Assembly: GCF_000463075.2 (NCBI RefSeq)
Contig: NZ_AVAQ01000016.1
Coordinates: 1-48,271 of the forward strand
From: Lactiplantibacillus plantarum EGD-AQ4
GTDB taxonomy: Bacteria; Bacillota; Bacilli; Lactobacillales; Lactobacillaceae
Reading direction: 5' to 3'
DNA length: 48,271 bases
Below, in pieces: positions 9,177 to 18,054 of this stretch. A program made the translations under genes and the position numbers. Within the stretch, counting starts at the first letter, position 1. Each line of letters starts with the position of its first letter. Under the pieces are notes generated by a model that worked only from the letters and a program-made list of their open reading frames with translations, was not told the origin of the DNA and ran no database searches.

Positions 9177-10151
9177 ATGAACACACGTATTTTAAACTTT
9201 TTGAAGCAACCAACGTTGATTGAAGAAAAACAAAAAGCGTCTCATCGTTTCGTCGAGGATATGCCCCCCTATGCGATTAACCAGGAGCTCTCCCAAAAGG
9301 AACACGCACGCGTGCTAAGTAATTATTTCTTCAGGAATAAGGACATTTACATCAGCCGTCACAATCGCTATGCCGACTATCCAACCCACACGCACACTTT
9401 TTTGGAAATGAACTATATGTTACAAGGAAGTGCTACCGAGATCGTTGATGGAAAGCAACTTACACTCAACACTGGCGATTTGTTACTCCTGGATAATGGC
9501 TCTACGCATTCCATTAAAGCGTTGGGTGAGGATGATTTATTGATCAATATTCTATTTCGGACTAAGAATATTAGTATTAGTTTGTTGAATGATTTGAAGA
9601 GGAGTAATAATTTATTGTACGACTTTTTATTAGATCAAGTCGTTGGCGATCAAGAAAAGAATCGGGATTATCTTATTTTTACAAAGAAAAGAGACAATGA
9701 TGTTCGCGACACTTTAGATAGAATCATTGAAGAGTATTATCTAAAACGTGATTTTTCGAACAGCATTATTAAATCTTACTTATCAATTTTACTGGTTCAA
9801 TTAGTTCGTGAATATCCGTTAACTGCTCCCCGGCAATCAAACAAGTCCCGCCTGTTAGCCATCAAGATCTTAAAAGCAGTTGCTGAAGAATATAAAACAA
9901 TCAGTCTGAACGAATTAGCAGAACGTTTCAATTACAATAAAAACTACTTGAGCAACATTTTTAAGGATGAGGTTGGCCAGACTTTCAGCGAAGTTTTGAC
10001 GCGACAACGCTTAATTCAAGCACACACGCTTATCATATCGACTTCAGTGCCAATCACAACTATTATGGAACAGGTTGGAATCACCAATAAAACATTTTTT
10101 TACTCAAAATACAAGAAGTACTACCATTCGACGCCAAGTGCAGATCGGTAA
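9177..10151 (+). CDS. AraC-family regulator, probable rhamnose activator
   Basis: 324-residue regulator. An N-terminal cupin-like sensor is seen around residues 60-120 (THTHTFLEMNYML, GDLLLLDNGSTHSI). The C-terminal AraC/XylS domain has two helix-turn-helix units (LNELAERFNYNKNYLSNIFKDEVG and TIMEQVGITNKTFFYSKYKKYY). It is divergent from the rhamnose operon with about 124 bases shared, so it probably senses rhamnose and activates that operon. The ATG follows GGGAGGA at a seven-base spacing. The assignment to rhamnose is by context only. Confidence 0.88.
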   Translation: MNTRILNFLKQPTLIEEKQKASHRFVEDMPPYAINQELSQKEHARVLSNYFFRNKDIYISRHNRYADYPTHTHTFLEMNYMLQGSATEIVDGKQLTLNTGDLLLLDNGSTHSIKALGEDDLLINILFRTKNISISLLNDLKRSNNLLYDFLLDQVVGDQEKNRDYLIFTKKRDNDVRDTLDRIIEEYYLKRDFSNSIIKSYLSILLVQLVREYPLTAPRQSNKSRLLAIKILKAVAEEYKTISLNELAERFNYNKNYLSNIFKDEVGQTFSEVLTRQRLIQAHTLIISTSVPITTIMEQVGITNKTFFYSKYKKYYHSTPSADR

Positions 10152-10356
10152 ATATTATTTTTTAAATTTAATTGGCTCATTCACCATAAGCCACTCATAA
10201 AAGTCTCGTTTTTCACTTTTTTGAGTAAAAAAGGTCTTTGAATAAACCATAACTCTATTAAATGTTGGTACAAGAACAGGTATTGACTAGTAATTAGAAA
10301 AGATATAAATTTATTCTTATCAAGGTCATCAAATATTAACACGGGGGTAATGTCCA

Positions 10357-12066
10357 TTGGCAAGTTATAAAGAATTAATACACTCGGAAACTAAAAAACT
10401 AGGGGAATATCTAAAATTAGAGAGCAATAATACGTTCCTAATTCCGTTCTCTCAAAGAAGTTATGAATGGGGAAAACCAGAAGTCACCCGCTTATTCAAC
10501 GATCTATCTTCTTTATATAACGGTGAACAGAAGTATCACATGCTCAACTTCTTCACACTTTATCGAGACGCCGACGAAAATTTGCGTATTTTTGATGGAC
10601 AGCAAAGAACCGTTACCTGCATGCTAATTTTAGCCGTTATTGCACAACGATTATACGCACAAGAAAGTTCTGCCGCAGCTCAACAAATTCATGAAGATTA
10701 TTTTGCTAAAATGGATGCACTTCGTCCTGACAAGGAAGATCAAAAAAAACTCATATTTGATTCTAGTGAAGACAATTCATTTTTCTACCAAATTACTGAT
10801 ATTAACTCTAATTTCAAAAACAATTTGGAAAAGTCAAGCACAGTTAATCTTAATAACAACCAAAGGACGATATCTAATAACATCAAGCATATTGATACTC
10901 TTTTAGACGAGTTTATTGAGGTAAACGAAGATATTAACCTGAGGACGCTAGTAACTTCCATTATTGATAACACATTATTGGTTGAATTCGATGCAAACGA
11001 GGAAGAAGTTGCATTGAGTATGTTCGAATCGTTAAATAATACGGGTAAGAATATTGAAAAATACTATGTTCTTAAGAACGATATGGTAAAGTGTTTAGGT
11101 GAAGCTTCTGTTAAGCCACGCTGGCGAGAAATTGATTCAAATTTAACAGGGTTAAACCACAATGCCTTTTTGAATGCCGCTGCAACACTAAAACGTGGAA
11201 AAACAACTACAGCTAATGTTCTTGATCATCTTTATTCAAGTAAAGATGATCCCACTAGCGTGAAAGAGTTGTTAGAGTTCTTATACCAATCTTCACTTTC
11301 TTTCCTACAGATTTGTAATCCGAGTCAAATGACACAGCCAAAGGAAAACCGAAAAAATGTATCAGCATACCAAGCGTATACCGACCAGATCCGGTTATTC
11401 GGTATGAAACAACATCGACCAATTATTTTGGCCATGTTGCTAACACATAAGCCACTAACTGAGATTAACAAAATTCTAAAAGCAGTCGTAACATTAACTG
11501 TAAAAAACTTCTTTTTTAATGAACAAAAGGCTAATACTATCGAAAAAAAGTTTGCTGACTATGCCAATCAAATGTACTTAGGTCAACTCACAACAGAGGC
11601 CTTACTTCATGACATTTATGATTTATGTGTTGATAACGAACAATTAAAGGCATCTATTATCCGCAAAAAAATAACAACGCCAAATGCTAAAATTGCCTTT
11701 ATTTTACGCAAAGCCTACAATTATTCATATCGCAATAACGAGCTTGAAGTGAGTGCCTCTAGCAATGATGTTGAGCACATTTTACCTATCAATCCTTCTA
11801 AAGGTTCTGAGTGGTTAACATGGTTTCCCGATGAAGCCGAACGAGAAAAATACACATTAAATATTGGTAATTTAACACTTTGGCTGAATAAAGATAATCG
11901 CAGTGCTAAAAACGCCGAATTTGCCAACAAGCAAGAGAAGTATATGACCAGCGGTCTTGATGAAAACCAACGTATTGCTAAAGAAAAGCAATGGACTTCT
12001 CAAGAAATCAAAAGAAGAGCTGACCGTGTCGCTGATCAAATAGTAGCGGCCTTTGGCGAAAACTAA
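10357..12066 (+). CDS. DUF262/DUF1524 protein, GmrSD/SspE-like nuclease (probable phage defence)
   Basis: 569 residues starting at TTG, with a GGGGG ribosome site nine bases upstream. The N-terminal DUF262 domain is recognised by IPFSQRSYEW and by DGQQR at residues 80-84, the nucleotide-binding/hydrolysis motif of GmrS and SspE-type proteins. The C-terminal DUF1524 domain has the His-Asn nuclease pattern: VEHILP with His474, IGNLTLW with Asn505, followed by N...K. Such proteins act as type IV restriction enzymes on modified DNA or as effectors of phosphorothioate systems. No dnd/ssp, BREX or other defence gene is adjacent. The gene is AT-rich compared with its sugar-gene neighbours and has its own terminator, which suggests acquisition as a single unit. 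Target and activity are inferred from the family. Confidence 0.85.
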   Translation: MASYKELIHSETKKLGEYLKLESNNTFLIPFSQRSYEWGKPEVTRLFNDLSSLYNGEQKYHMLNFFTLYRDADENLRIFDGQQRTVTCMLILAVIAQRLYAQESSAAAQQIHEDYFAKMDALRPDKEDQKKLIFDSSEDNSFFYQITDINSNFKNNLEKSSTVNLNNNQRTISNNIKHIDTLLDEFIEVNEDINLRTLVTSIIDNTLLVEFDANEEEVALSMFESLNNTGKNIEKYYVLKNDMVKCLGEASVKPRWREIDSNLTGLNHNAFLNAAATLKRGKTTTANVLDHLYSSKDDPTSVKELLEFLYQSSLSFLQICNPSQMTQPKENRKNVSAYQAYTDQIRLFGMKQHRPIILAMLLTHKPLTEINKILKAVVTLTVKNFFFNEQKANTIEKKFADYANQMYLGQLTTEALLHDIYDLCVDNEQLKASIIRKKITTPNAKIAFILRKAYNYSYRNNELEVSASSNDVEHILPINPSKGSEWLTWFPDEAEREKYTLNIGNLTLWLNKDNRSAKNAEFANKQEKYMTSGLDENQRIAKEKQWTSQEIKRRADRVADQIVAAFGEN

Positions 12067-12114
12067 CTATTATTGAGACATCATTCAGTATCACTTATGT
12101 ATAACTCACAAATT

Positions 12115-12150
12115 CAAAGACCTAATCCTGTTTTGATTAGGTCTTTGTTT
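12115..12150 (+). terminator. Terminator after the DUF262 gene
   Basis: CAAAGACCTAATC pairs perfectly with GATTAGGTCTTTG (13 bp) around a seven-base loop and is followed by TTT. Confidence 0.85.
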
Positions 12151-12185
12151 GGCTTTTCTGGATATTCTCTAATAATTAACCTACA

Positions 12186-12238
12186 AACAAAAAAAGATAG
12201 TCGCAAGTAGAATTTCCTCCTACCAGCGACTATCTTTT
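12186..12238 (-). terminator. Terminator of the alpha-glucoside operon
   Basis: On the minus strand AAAAGATAGTCGC and GCGACTATCTTTT pair over 13 bp, with an inner GTAG/CTAC pair and a run of seven T residues. It begins directly after the LacI gene stop. Confidence 0.88.
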
Positions 12239-13246
12239 CTAGTTCAAAGTCCTAACACTCTTCCGATTAACAGCTCTTACGGGTAAAAATTGTTGTGAAT
12301 CAACTCGTTCACTGCCATCAGTCACACTCTGATACAACATCTGAACACCAATAACACCCATTTGGAAAAAATCTTGTGAAATACTCGTTAATTGCGGTCG
12401 AGTAATATTGCACATCTCGGTACCATCAATACTTACAATGGATAAATCAGTCGGCACGGCAATGCCAAAAGAACTGGCCTGATTCAAAACACCAATGGCT
12501 GTCATATCGCTTGCCGCAATGACGCCCGTTAGCTCCGTATGCTTCCCGAAAGCCTTCATAGCAGCCTCTCCGGAAGCATAGCTGTAATCTCCTGGCTGAA
12601 TCCAATCTTGTGATACCGTTATATCGGCCTCTTTCAAGGCCTTTTTATACCCTTCCAACCGTCTGCGCCCTGTATACGGATACTGGTCAATACCAGCGAT
12701 ACCAATCTTGCGATGCCCTTTATTAATCAATAGCTTGGTTGCCTGATAACCGATCGCCTCGTCATCCGAACTTATAAACGGTCGGTCGTCATCAAATCCC
12801 ATCGACAAAAAGCAATAGGGAACATCTGAGCTTTGTAAGAGCGCTAAATTATCATTTGTGAGGGCAATTGATAGCAGCAACATCCCCATGACCGGCCGCT
12901 CAATTGCAGTCAATAGTGCATGGCGTTGTTCTTCAGGATCAGTACTGCCCGAGTAGACAATAATTAAGTTATAGCCATTCTGACGCGCTTCTTGCTGAAT
13001 ACCATCAATGATTTGTTCCGCAAAGTTGGTCTTTACTGAACTAACAACAGCCGCAATCACATTGCTACGCTTCTTGACCAACTCGACCGCCGCTTGGTTC
13101 TTTTTATAACCGAGCTCCTTGGCGGCATTTCTAACCATTTCCGCGGTTTCAGACGTATAATACTTAGACTTATTTGATAAAACACGAGACACGGTTGATG
13201 GTGCCACGCCAACTTTACGTGCAATATCTTTAATCGTAACAGCCAT
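12239..13246 (-). CDS. LacI-family repressor of the alpha-glucoside operon
   Basis: 335-residue LacI/GalR regulator. The N-terminal helix-turn-helix is TIKDIARKVGVAPSTVSRVL, followed by a hinge near residue 55 and a periplasmic-binding-protein-like sugar domain (KKRSNVIAAVVSS onward; effector-contact regions GIAGIDQYPYTGRRRLEGY and VIAASDMTAIGVL). It is the third gene after a GH13 enzyme and an SLC45-like transporter. It most likely binds the 24-bp palindrome upstream of the GH13 gene and is relieved by an alpha-glucoside. The target assignment is inferred from the operator type and the context. Confidence 0.9.
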   Translation of the reverse strand: MAVTIKDIARKVGVAPSTVSRVLSNKSKYYTSETAEMVRNAAKELGYKKNQAAVELVKKRSNVIAAVVSSVKTNFAEQIIDGIQQEARQNGYNLIIVYSGSTDPEEQRHALLTAIERPVMGMLLLSIALTNDNLALLQSSDVPYCFLSMGFDDDRPFISSDDEAIGYQATKLLINKGHRKIGIAGIDQYPYTGRRRLEGYKKALKEADITVSQDWIQPGDYSYASGEAAMKAFGKHTELTGVIAASDMTAIGVLNQASSFGIAVPTDLSIVSIDGTEMCNITRPQLTSISQDFFQMGVIGVQMLYQSVTDGSERVDSQQFLPVRAVNRKSVRTLN

Positions 13247-13270
13247 TCAATCGCCCTCCCTATCTTGTGA

Positions 13271-13291
13271 TTTACTCTAAGTTTACTCTAA
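13271..13291. repeat. Tandem 10-base direct repeat upstream of lacI-type gene
   Basis: TTTACTCTAA occurs at 13271-13280 and again at 13282-13291, one helical turn apart, in the 84-base gap between the transporter and regulator genes. It may be a protein site, or chance. Confidence 0.4.
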
Positions 13292-13330
13292 AATGACTTT
13301 GTTGAAAATATCGTCTTAATTCGGACAGAT

Positions 13331-14719
13331 CTATTTACCTTCATGGACGATTAGTACTGAGAAACTACCGATAACCATTGCAACAAATCCGATAATCATC
13401 ATCATACTTTGACTATTCCCAACCATTGGGAAAATAACGAAGCTTGCCAGTGACCCAATAATTTGTGGTAAACAAACCGCAATATTGAATAGTCCAAGAT
13501 ATGAGCCGTTGTTACGGCCGTCCAATGATGTCGTTAACATGGTATATGGTAGCGTATTAATCGTAAAGTTACAGATACCATACAATGCAAAGGCGATTAA
13601 CGCTACCCATTGATTATGGGTCGTTGCGACAATAATGATACTAATGGCATCTGCAAACAGTCCAAATGAATACCAGAACTTACGCTGGTTAGCCTTAGTT
13701 TTCGCATAGAATAAGCCCCACAGTAATGCGGCAACACTATAAAATGCTGTCATAACGCCATACCAGTTACCCGCGGCTTGAAAACCAGATGAGGATGGAT
13801 TAGTCGTATTCCAAATGTTATTGGCCATAGCGCCTGTCGCATAAGTCCACGTATACATAATACCGATCCAACTGAATAGTTGAACAATTGCCAGTTCCCA
13901 GAATGATCTCGGTGCCGTTTTTAATAGCTTCCACAAACTAGGCGTGACTTGTTGCTTATCTTCATTAATTTTATGATATTTTGCATAAGTTTTAGGATCA
14001 TATTCATGCACATTGAAGATCGTGACAAAGCTAGTAATCAGCAGCATCGCCGCACCAATCAAATATGCCCAAATAACCGTTGCTGGAACCTGTCCTTTGC
14101 CAGCCGTATTCGCCACACCTAACTTAGTTAAAATGTAAGGTAGTAAGGCAGCTAAAATCCCGCCCGCATAACCGAATACTTGTTGCCAGGACCAGGCCAA
14201 GTTTTTTTGCTTTTCGTTGACCATATCACCAGCTAGCATTTTGTACGGGGCCAAGCACACATTACTGAACAAATCCATTAGTGCGATTGCAATCGCTGCA
14301 TACACCATCGCTGTCATTGACCCGTAGCCAAAGCCGAATGATCCCGTGAATGGCAGCATAATCATGACAATCACAGTGATCGGTGCCCCAACTAATAAGT
14401 AGGGAATCCGACGTCCCCAGCGTGTCCACGTGCTATCAGAATACTTACCCAATAACGGTTGAACAAACATGCCTAATAGGGGTGGTAATAGGAAGAACCA
14501 GCCTAGGCTATTCGGATTCACACCAATCGTTTGCGTGATTCGACTCATTTGTGAGCCTTGCAATGTAAAGGCCATGTTGACACCGATACAGCCAAATGTC
14601 ATCGCAAGGATTGTCTTAATTGGTAAAGTTGGTAGTGCGTTATCAAATCCCAATGATTCAGTCTTCTTCTGCTCTTTTACCGATGTATTAGCCATATTTT
14701 CAGCGGATACTTTTTTCAT
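13331..14719 (-). CDS. SLC45-like MFS/GPH disaccharide transporter
   Basis: 462-residue transporter with about twelve membrane helices. PLLGKYSDSTWTRWGRRIPYLLVGAP is the typical loop of the SLC45/sucrose-maltose branch of the MFS (GPH-like). LAPYKMLAGDMV and YTMLTTSLDGRNNGSYLG are further family segments. It probably imports an unphosphorylated alpha-glucoside such as maltose, isomaltose or sucrose by cation symport, supplying the GH13 enzyme encoded 20 bases upstream. AAGGAA lies six bases before the ATG at 14719. The exact sugar cannot be read from the sequence. Confidence 0.85.
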   Translation of the reverse strand: MKKVSAENMANTSVKEQKKTESLGFDNALPTLPIKTILAMTFGCIGVNMAFTLQGSQMSRITQTIGVNPNSLGWFFLLPPLLGMFVQPLLGKYSDSTWTRWGRRIPYLLVGAPITVIVMIMLPFTGSFGFGYGSMTAMVYAAIAIALMDLFSNVCLAPYKMLAGDMVNEKQKNLAWSWQQVFGYAGGILAALLPYILTKLGVANTAGKGQVPATVIWAYLIGAAMLLITSFVTIFNVHEYDPKTYAKYHKINEDKQQVTPSLWKLLKTAPRSFWELAIVQLFSWIGIMYTWTYATGAMANNIWNTTNPSSSGFQAAGNWYGVMTAFYSVAALLWGLFYAKTKANQRKFWYSFGLFADAISIIIVATTHNQWVALIAFALYGICNFTINTLPYTMLTTSLDGRNNGSYLGLFNIAVCLPQIIGSLASFVIFPMVGNSQSMMMIIGFVAMVIGSFSVLIVHEGK

Positions 14720-14739
14720 AATCGGTTCCTTCTCACGTA

Positions 14740-16422
14740 TTAATATTTGTAAACCTTAGCTTCATATGGACGGAGTGTCTTTCCCTGGTCATCAGCATAA
14801 TTACTAATAATCAAGTCCGCATCTTCGGGCACTTGATAATCACGATCCAGCGTATTTTCTGTATAATTCAGAATGATTAACAGCGTCGTTGCTTGATCTT
14901 GACGTGTATAGGCATAAACTTCCTGATCGTCTTCATTCCCTTTAACCAAGCTGTATCGACCATCCGTAATGACGGGTAGTTCATGACGCAATTTGATTAA
15001 CTTTTGATAGTAATAGAAGACAGAATTGGGGTCACTCAAGGATTGTTCAACATTAATATGCTTATAGTTAGGATTGACGTGCTCCCATGGCTCATGCTTA
15101 GAAAAGCCACCATTTTCGCTTGAATCCCACTGCATTGGTGTACGCGCATTATCACGACTGTGTAGTGCCAGATATTTAAGCATGGTTTGGCTATCAACCA
15201 AATGCTGCTTATCAACAAACTGGTGATAAGTATTGATCGAATCAAGATCAACGTAATCACTCAACTTCTTGAAGTAGCTGTTAGTCATACCGATTTCTTC
15301 ACCCTCAAAGATAAAAGGCGTTCCTTGCTGAAAATGAAGCATTGTCGCCAGCATCTTAGCACTAAGAACCCGATACTCTTCAGTGCTATCGTTACCGAAT
15401 CTTGAAACGACTCTTGGTTGATCGTGGTTATTCCAGTAAAGCGAATTCCAAGCCTTGCCTGCGAGCGCTTCTTGCCACTTAGTCAGATTATCTCTAAGAT
15501 CTGTCAGTGAGGCTCTGCGGTCAGACCAATGGCCTAAGACAGGATTAGCGTTGCCGTCTAAGCCCATATGTTCAAATTGAAAGACCATATCCAATTCTTT
15601 GCCATTTAGATTGGCATACTTCATGGCTTCATCCGTTGTTACAGCGGGTGCTTCACCAACCGTAACCATTTTGTGTTTGCTCATCACGTTCTGATTCATT
15701 TCTTGAAGAAATTCATGAACACGAGGTCCATTAGCAACTAATGGCTCAGGGTTACCAAGATCTTCATCTGGTTGCAGCTTGGCATTAGGCAACCCTGCAG
15801 GCTTAGAAATATAGTTGATAACGTCCATTCTAAATCCATCGACGCCCTTGCTAGCCCACCAGTTCATCATGTCATATACAGAATGACGAACATTAGGATT
15901 CTCCCAATTTAAGTCCGGTTGTTGTGGCGCAAATAGATGCAAATAATATTGCCCCGTTTGCTCGTCATATTTCCACGCTGGGCCACGGAAGAAGGATCCC
16001 CAGTTATTAGGCATCATACCATCTTTGCCATCGCGCCAAATATAGTAATCACGATATGGATTAGTTGTACTCTTACGCGATTCTTCAAACCATTTATTCT
16101 CATCAGAAGTATGGTTGACCACTAGATCCATCATAATCTTGAGGCCAAGATCATGCGCTTTCTTCAACAACCGATCAAAATCTTGCATACTCCCAAAATC
16201 CGGATTGATTGCGCGATAATCCGAAATATCATACCCATTATCAACCTGTGGCGACTTATAGATTGGACTCAGCCAAACAATATCAACACCTAGTTTTTTA
16301 ATATAATCTAGTCTCTCAGTGATCCCCGGTAAGTCACCAATACCATCATTATTGCTATCTTGATAGCTAGAAGGATAAACCTGATATACAACTGCATTTT
16401 TCCACCATTTCTCCAAAATCAT
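14740..16422 (-). CDS. GH13_31 alpha-glucosidase, oligo-1,6-glucosidase type
   Basis: 560-residue intracellular enzyme of glycoside hydrolase family 13 subfamily 31, with no signal peptide. The N-terminus VYQVYPSSYQDSNNDGIGDL and DLVVNHTSD are family region signatures. The catalytic triad is Asp200 (GFRMDVIN), Glu257 (TVGEAPAV) and Asp334 (NNHDQPR). The residue after the nucleophile is Val; in this family Val is associated with alpha-1,6 linkages (isomaltose, panose) and Thr/Ala with alpha-1,4, so an oligo-1,6-glucosidase is predicted. It is the first gene of an operon with a transporter and a LacI repressor, behind a strong promoter and a palindromic operator. A TTG two codons in (16416) is a possible alternative start. 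Confidence 0.93.
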   Translation of the reverse strand: MILEKWWKNAVVYQVYPSSYQDSNNDGIGDLPGITERLDYIKKLGVDIVWLSPIYKSPQVDNGYDISDYRAINPDFGSMQDFDRLLKKAHDLGLKIMMDLVVNHTSDENKWFEESRKSTTNPYRDYYIWRDGKDGMMPNNWGSFFRGPAWKYDEQTGQYYLHLFAPQQPDLNWENPNVRHSVYDMMNWWASKGVDGFRMDVINYISKPAGLPNAKLQPDEDLGNPEPLVANGPRVHEFLQEMNQNVMSKHKMVTVGEAPAVTTDEAMKYANLNGKELDMVFQFEHMGLDGNANPVLGHWSDRRASLTDLRDNLTKWQEALAGKAWNSLYWNNHDQPRVVSRFGNDSTEEYRVLSAKMLATMLHFQQGTPFIFEGEEIGMTNSYFKKLSDYVDLDSINTYHQFVDKQHLVDSQTMLKYLALHSRDNARTPMQWDSSENGGFSKHEPWEHVNPNYKHINVEQSLSDPNSVFYYYQKLIKLRHELPVITDGRYSLVKGNEDDQEVYAYTRQDQATTLLIILNYTENTLDRDYQVPEDADLIISNYADDQGKTLRPYEAKVYKY

Positions 16423-16443
16423 CCACCCTTTTTTACAATTATG

Positions 16444-16467
16444 ATTTAAGCAAACGTTTGCTTAAAT
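16444..16467. promoter_or_regulatory. 24-bp perfect palindromic operator (LacI/GalR type)
   Basis: Arms ATTTAAGCAAAC and GTTTGCTTAAAT are exact complements with no spacer. The central AGCAAACGTTTGCT is the classic operator core of MalR/AglR-like LacI repressors and also resembles cre, with both outer positions changed. It begins just downstream of the -10 box, covering the probable transcription start, so binding would block the GH13 operon. Confidence 0.85.
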
Positions 16468-16469
16468 AG

Positions 16470-16498
16470 AATGTAACCCCTTACATGTTAAAAGTCAA
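16470..16498 (-). promoter_or_regulatory. Promoter of the alpha-glucoside operon
   Basis: On the minus strand TTGACT (16493-16498) and TACATT (16470-16475) are 17 bases apart and lie immediately upstream of the 24-bp operator. Confidence 0.75.
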
Positions 16499-16521
16499 CA
16501 AATACTTTACGGATAATCCAA

Positions 16522-16557
16522 AAGAAAAGAACTGAATAACCACTCAGTTCTTTTCTT
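16522..16557 (-). terminator. Terminator of the hxlA-hxlB operon
   Basis: A perfect 14-bp stem (AAGAAAAGAACTGA with TCAGTTCTTTTCTT) has an eight-base loop. Read on the minus strand it ends in TTCTTTTCTTTTG. Confidence 0.75.
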
Positions 16558-16646
16558 CATCAGATCTTGCAACATCACATTCAAGCGCGATATCACTATT
16601 GCTATAATTTCTTTGCAGGGCCACAAAATCTGTCCTTGTAACTAAC

Positions 16647-17210
16647 TTATTCCAAGTTAGCATGACGAGGGAACATTGTATCCGTTGTTTCATGCAAGAG
16701 TCCCATCAACTGTAAAACAACTGCATCATACGTTAACCAGCTTAGTTGTTCGAATAAGCTTCCCATCGGTTGAACGGAAGAAGCAGTATCAGCAGCCCCA
16801 CTATCATTCTTTGGCGTTTCTCCAGGAACCGTTACGATGACGTCTGCAAGGCTGCCAATTGTTGCCGTAGGGTAGATGGTCACTGTCGCTAATTTGGCAC
16901 CTGCATTTTTGGCTTTTTTTGCATTGGCAACTAGACTACTCGTCGATCCTGATCCTGAACCGATAATCAGTAAGTCTCCAGGCTGGATAGATGGCGTTGT
17001 TGGATCCCCGACAAAATGTGCTTCTAAGTTCAAATGCATGAGTCGATTGGCAAACCCTTTAGCTGCAAACCCAGAACGACCAGCTCCTGCAATAAAAATG
17101 CGATTAGACTTAACAATTAGTTGTGCTAAGCTGTCAACATCCTCCTCACTAACACCCACACTATAAGTATCCAGTTCACTAATAATAGTAGCCATATTTT
17201 TTGATTGCAT
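16647..17210 (-). CDS. hxlB: 6-phospho-3-hexuloisomerase
   Basis: 187-residue SIS-domain protein. It isomerises D-arabino-3-hexulose 6-phosphate to and from fructose 6-phosphate in the ribulose monophosphate pathway. Family segments are IFIAGAGRSGFAAKGFANRL, GDPTTPSIQPGDLLIIGSGSGSTSS and the C-terminal MGSLFEQLSWLTYDAVVLQLM. Length equals that of bacterial PHI (about 185). An upstream start at 17225 exists, but GGGAGG lies seven bases before the ATG at 17210. It follows hxlA after 16 bases. The pair sits beside a hexitol PTS and dehydrogenase and is not in a methylotrophy setting. Confidence 0.9.
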   Translation of the reverse strand: MQSKNMATIISELDTYSVGVSEEDVDSLAQLIVKSNRIFIAGAGRSGFAAKGFANRLMHLNLEAHFVGDPTTPSIQPGDLLIIGSGSGSTSSLVANAKKAKNAGAKLATVTIYPTATIGSLADVIVTVPGETPKNDSGAADTASSVQPMGSLFEQLSWLTYDAVVLQLMGLLHETTDTMFPRHANLE

Positions 17211-17226
17211 GATTTGACCTCCCATA

Positions 17227-17880
17227 TTAAGCGGTTACATTTTCGCTTGTAAATGAATGAATTTTGGTTCCGAGCGCTTTGGCGGTTGCAACTGGATCAG
17301 CGGCATGGTTAATCCCACCACCGACGATAACAATATCTGCACCTACTTTTTCGTATTCCTCAACAGTATTAACTTTAATCCCACCTGCGACGGAAATCTG
17401 AGAGGTTTTACTGATTGCTTTTACTTCTTTTAATGCATTCAAAGGTGTCTTTCCGACAGCCTGCTGGTCAACACCCACATGAACACTAATACTATCCACA
17501 CCAACTGCTTCAATCTCTTTGATTCGTTCATCAAGGTTAGGAGAACAGATCGTATCTACAAAGACCTGCTTATTATATTTTTTAGCTTCTTCGAGGCAAG
17601 CTTGAATTGTCAACGTATCTGTAACACTCAGTACTGTGCAATAATCAGCACCAGCTTCAAATGTTAGTCCGGCTTCATATGCACCGGCATCCATAATTTT
17701 AGTATCAGCTAAGATTTCTTTTTCAGGGAAATTACGCCGGAATTCCCGTACAGCGTGCATTCCTTCAGCAATAATAAAGGGCGAACCAATCTCAAAAATA
17801 TCGACATAGTCCCGAACTTTTTCTGCCAAGATCAACGCATCCGTCAACGAAATATCATCTAACGCCAATTGCAATTTCAT
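17227..17880 (-). CDS. hxlA: 3-hexulose-6-phosphate synthase
   Basis: 217-residue TIM-barrel enzyme of the orotidine-5'-phosphate decarboxylase suprafamily. It condenses formaldehyde with ribulose 5-phosphate, or splits hexulose 6-phosphate in reverse. MKLQLALD at the N-terminus, ILADTKIMDAGAYEA (active-site Asp-x-Lys and Asp), SVHVGVDQQA and VIVGGGINHAADP match HPS better than the related 3-keto-L-gulonate-6-phosphate decarboxylase UlaD. The start at 17880 is chosen because AGGAGG lies eight bases upstream; a GTG/TTG-type extension to 17898 is less likely. In an organism without methylotrophy the reverse direction, making ribulose 5-phosphate and formaldehyde, or detoxification of formaldehyde, is plausible. 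Confidence 0.88.
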   Translation of the reverse strand: MKLQLALDDISLTDALILAEKVRDYVDIFEIGSPFIIAEGMHAVREFRRNFPEKEILADTKIMDAGAYEAGLTFEAGADYCTVLSVTDTLTIQACLEEAKKYNKQVFVDTICSPNLDERIKEIEAVGVDSISVHVGVDQQAVGKTPLNALKEVKAISKTSQISVAGGIKVNTVEEYEKVGADIVIVGGGINHAADPVATAKALGTKIHSFTSENVTA

Positions 17881-17916
17881 TATTAATTCCTCCTGCACTC
17901 TTTTTTTTACAAATTC

Positions 17917-17945
17917 AGTATAGTTCCATTTTGCGTTTTTTGCAA
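17917..17945 (-). promoter_or_regulatory. Promoter of hxlA-hxlB
   Basis: On the minus strand TTGCAA (17940-17945) and TATACT (17917-17922) are separated by 17 bases, about 37 bases upstream of the hxlA start. Confidence 0.7.
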
Positions 17946-17995
17946 CATTTTTTGTGTAATTAAACTCATTAATTAAATAAAATACACATTTTTTG
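17945..17995. promoter_or_regulatory. Candidate DeoR operators (direct repeat ACATTTTTTG)
   Basis: ACATTTTTTG occurs at 17945-17954 and again at 17986-17995, 41 bases (about four turns) apart, between hxlA and the divergent regulator. A variant ACATTTTATG lies upstream of the PTS gene at 22143-22152. Spaced direct repeats are common DeoR-family sites. Binding is inferred. Confidence 0.45.
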
Positions 17996-18003
17996 AATTT
18001 TAG

Positions 18004-18031
18004 TTGTACTTATTTGTGGTTTTGATAAAAT
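18004..18031 (+). promoter_or_regulatory. Promoter of the DeoR-type regulator
   Basis: TTGTAC (18004-18009) and TAAAAT (18026-18031) are 16 bases apart, with the ATG at 18055. Confidence 0.5.
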
Positions 18032-18054
18032 GTTAATTGAAAGGATCTGAAGAG

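Noticed and set aside
10181-10363. A 60-codon minus strand frame upstream of the DUF262 gene, and a weak hairpin near 10195-10240
   Set aside because: The frame has no ribosome site and covers the DUF262 gene's own upstream region. The hairpin has no T tract on the right side, so it is not called a terminator.
17227-17880. UlaD (3-keto-L-gulonate-6-phosphate decarboxylase) for hxlA
   Set aside because: LADTKIMDAG and the adjacent PHI gene favour HPS, and no ascorbate PTS or UlaE/UlaF-type gene is nearby.
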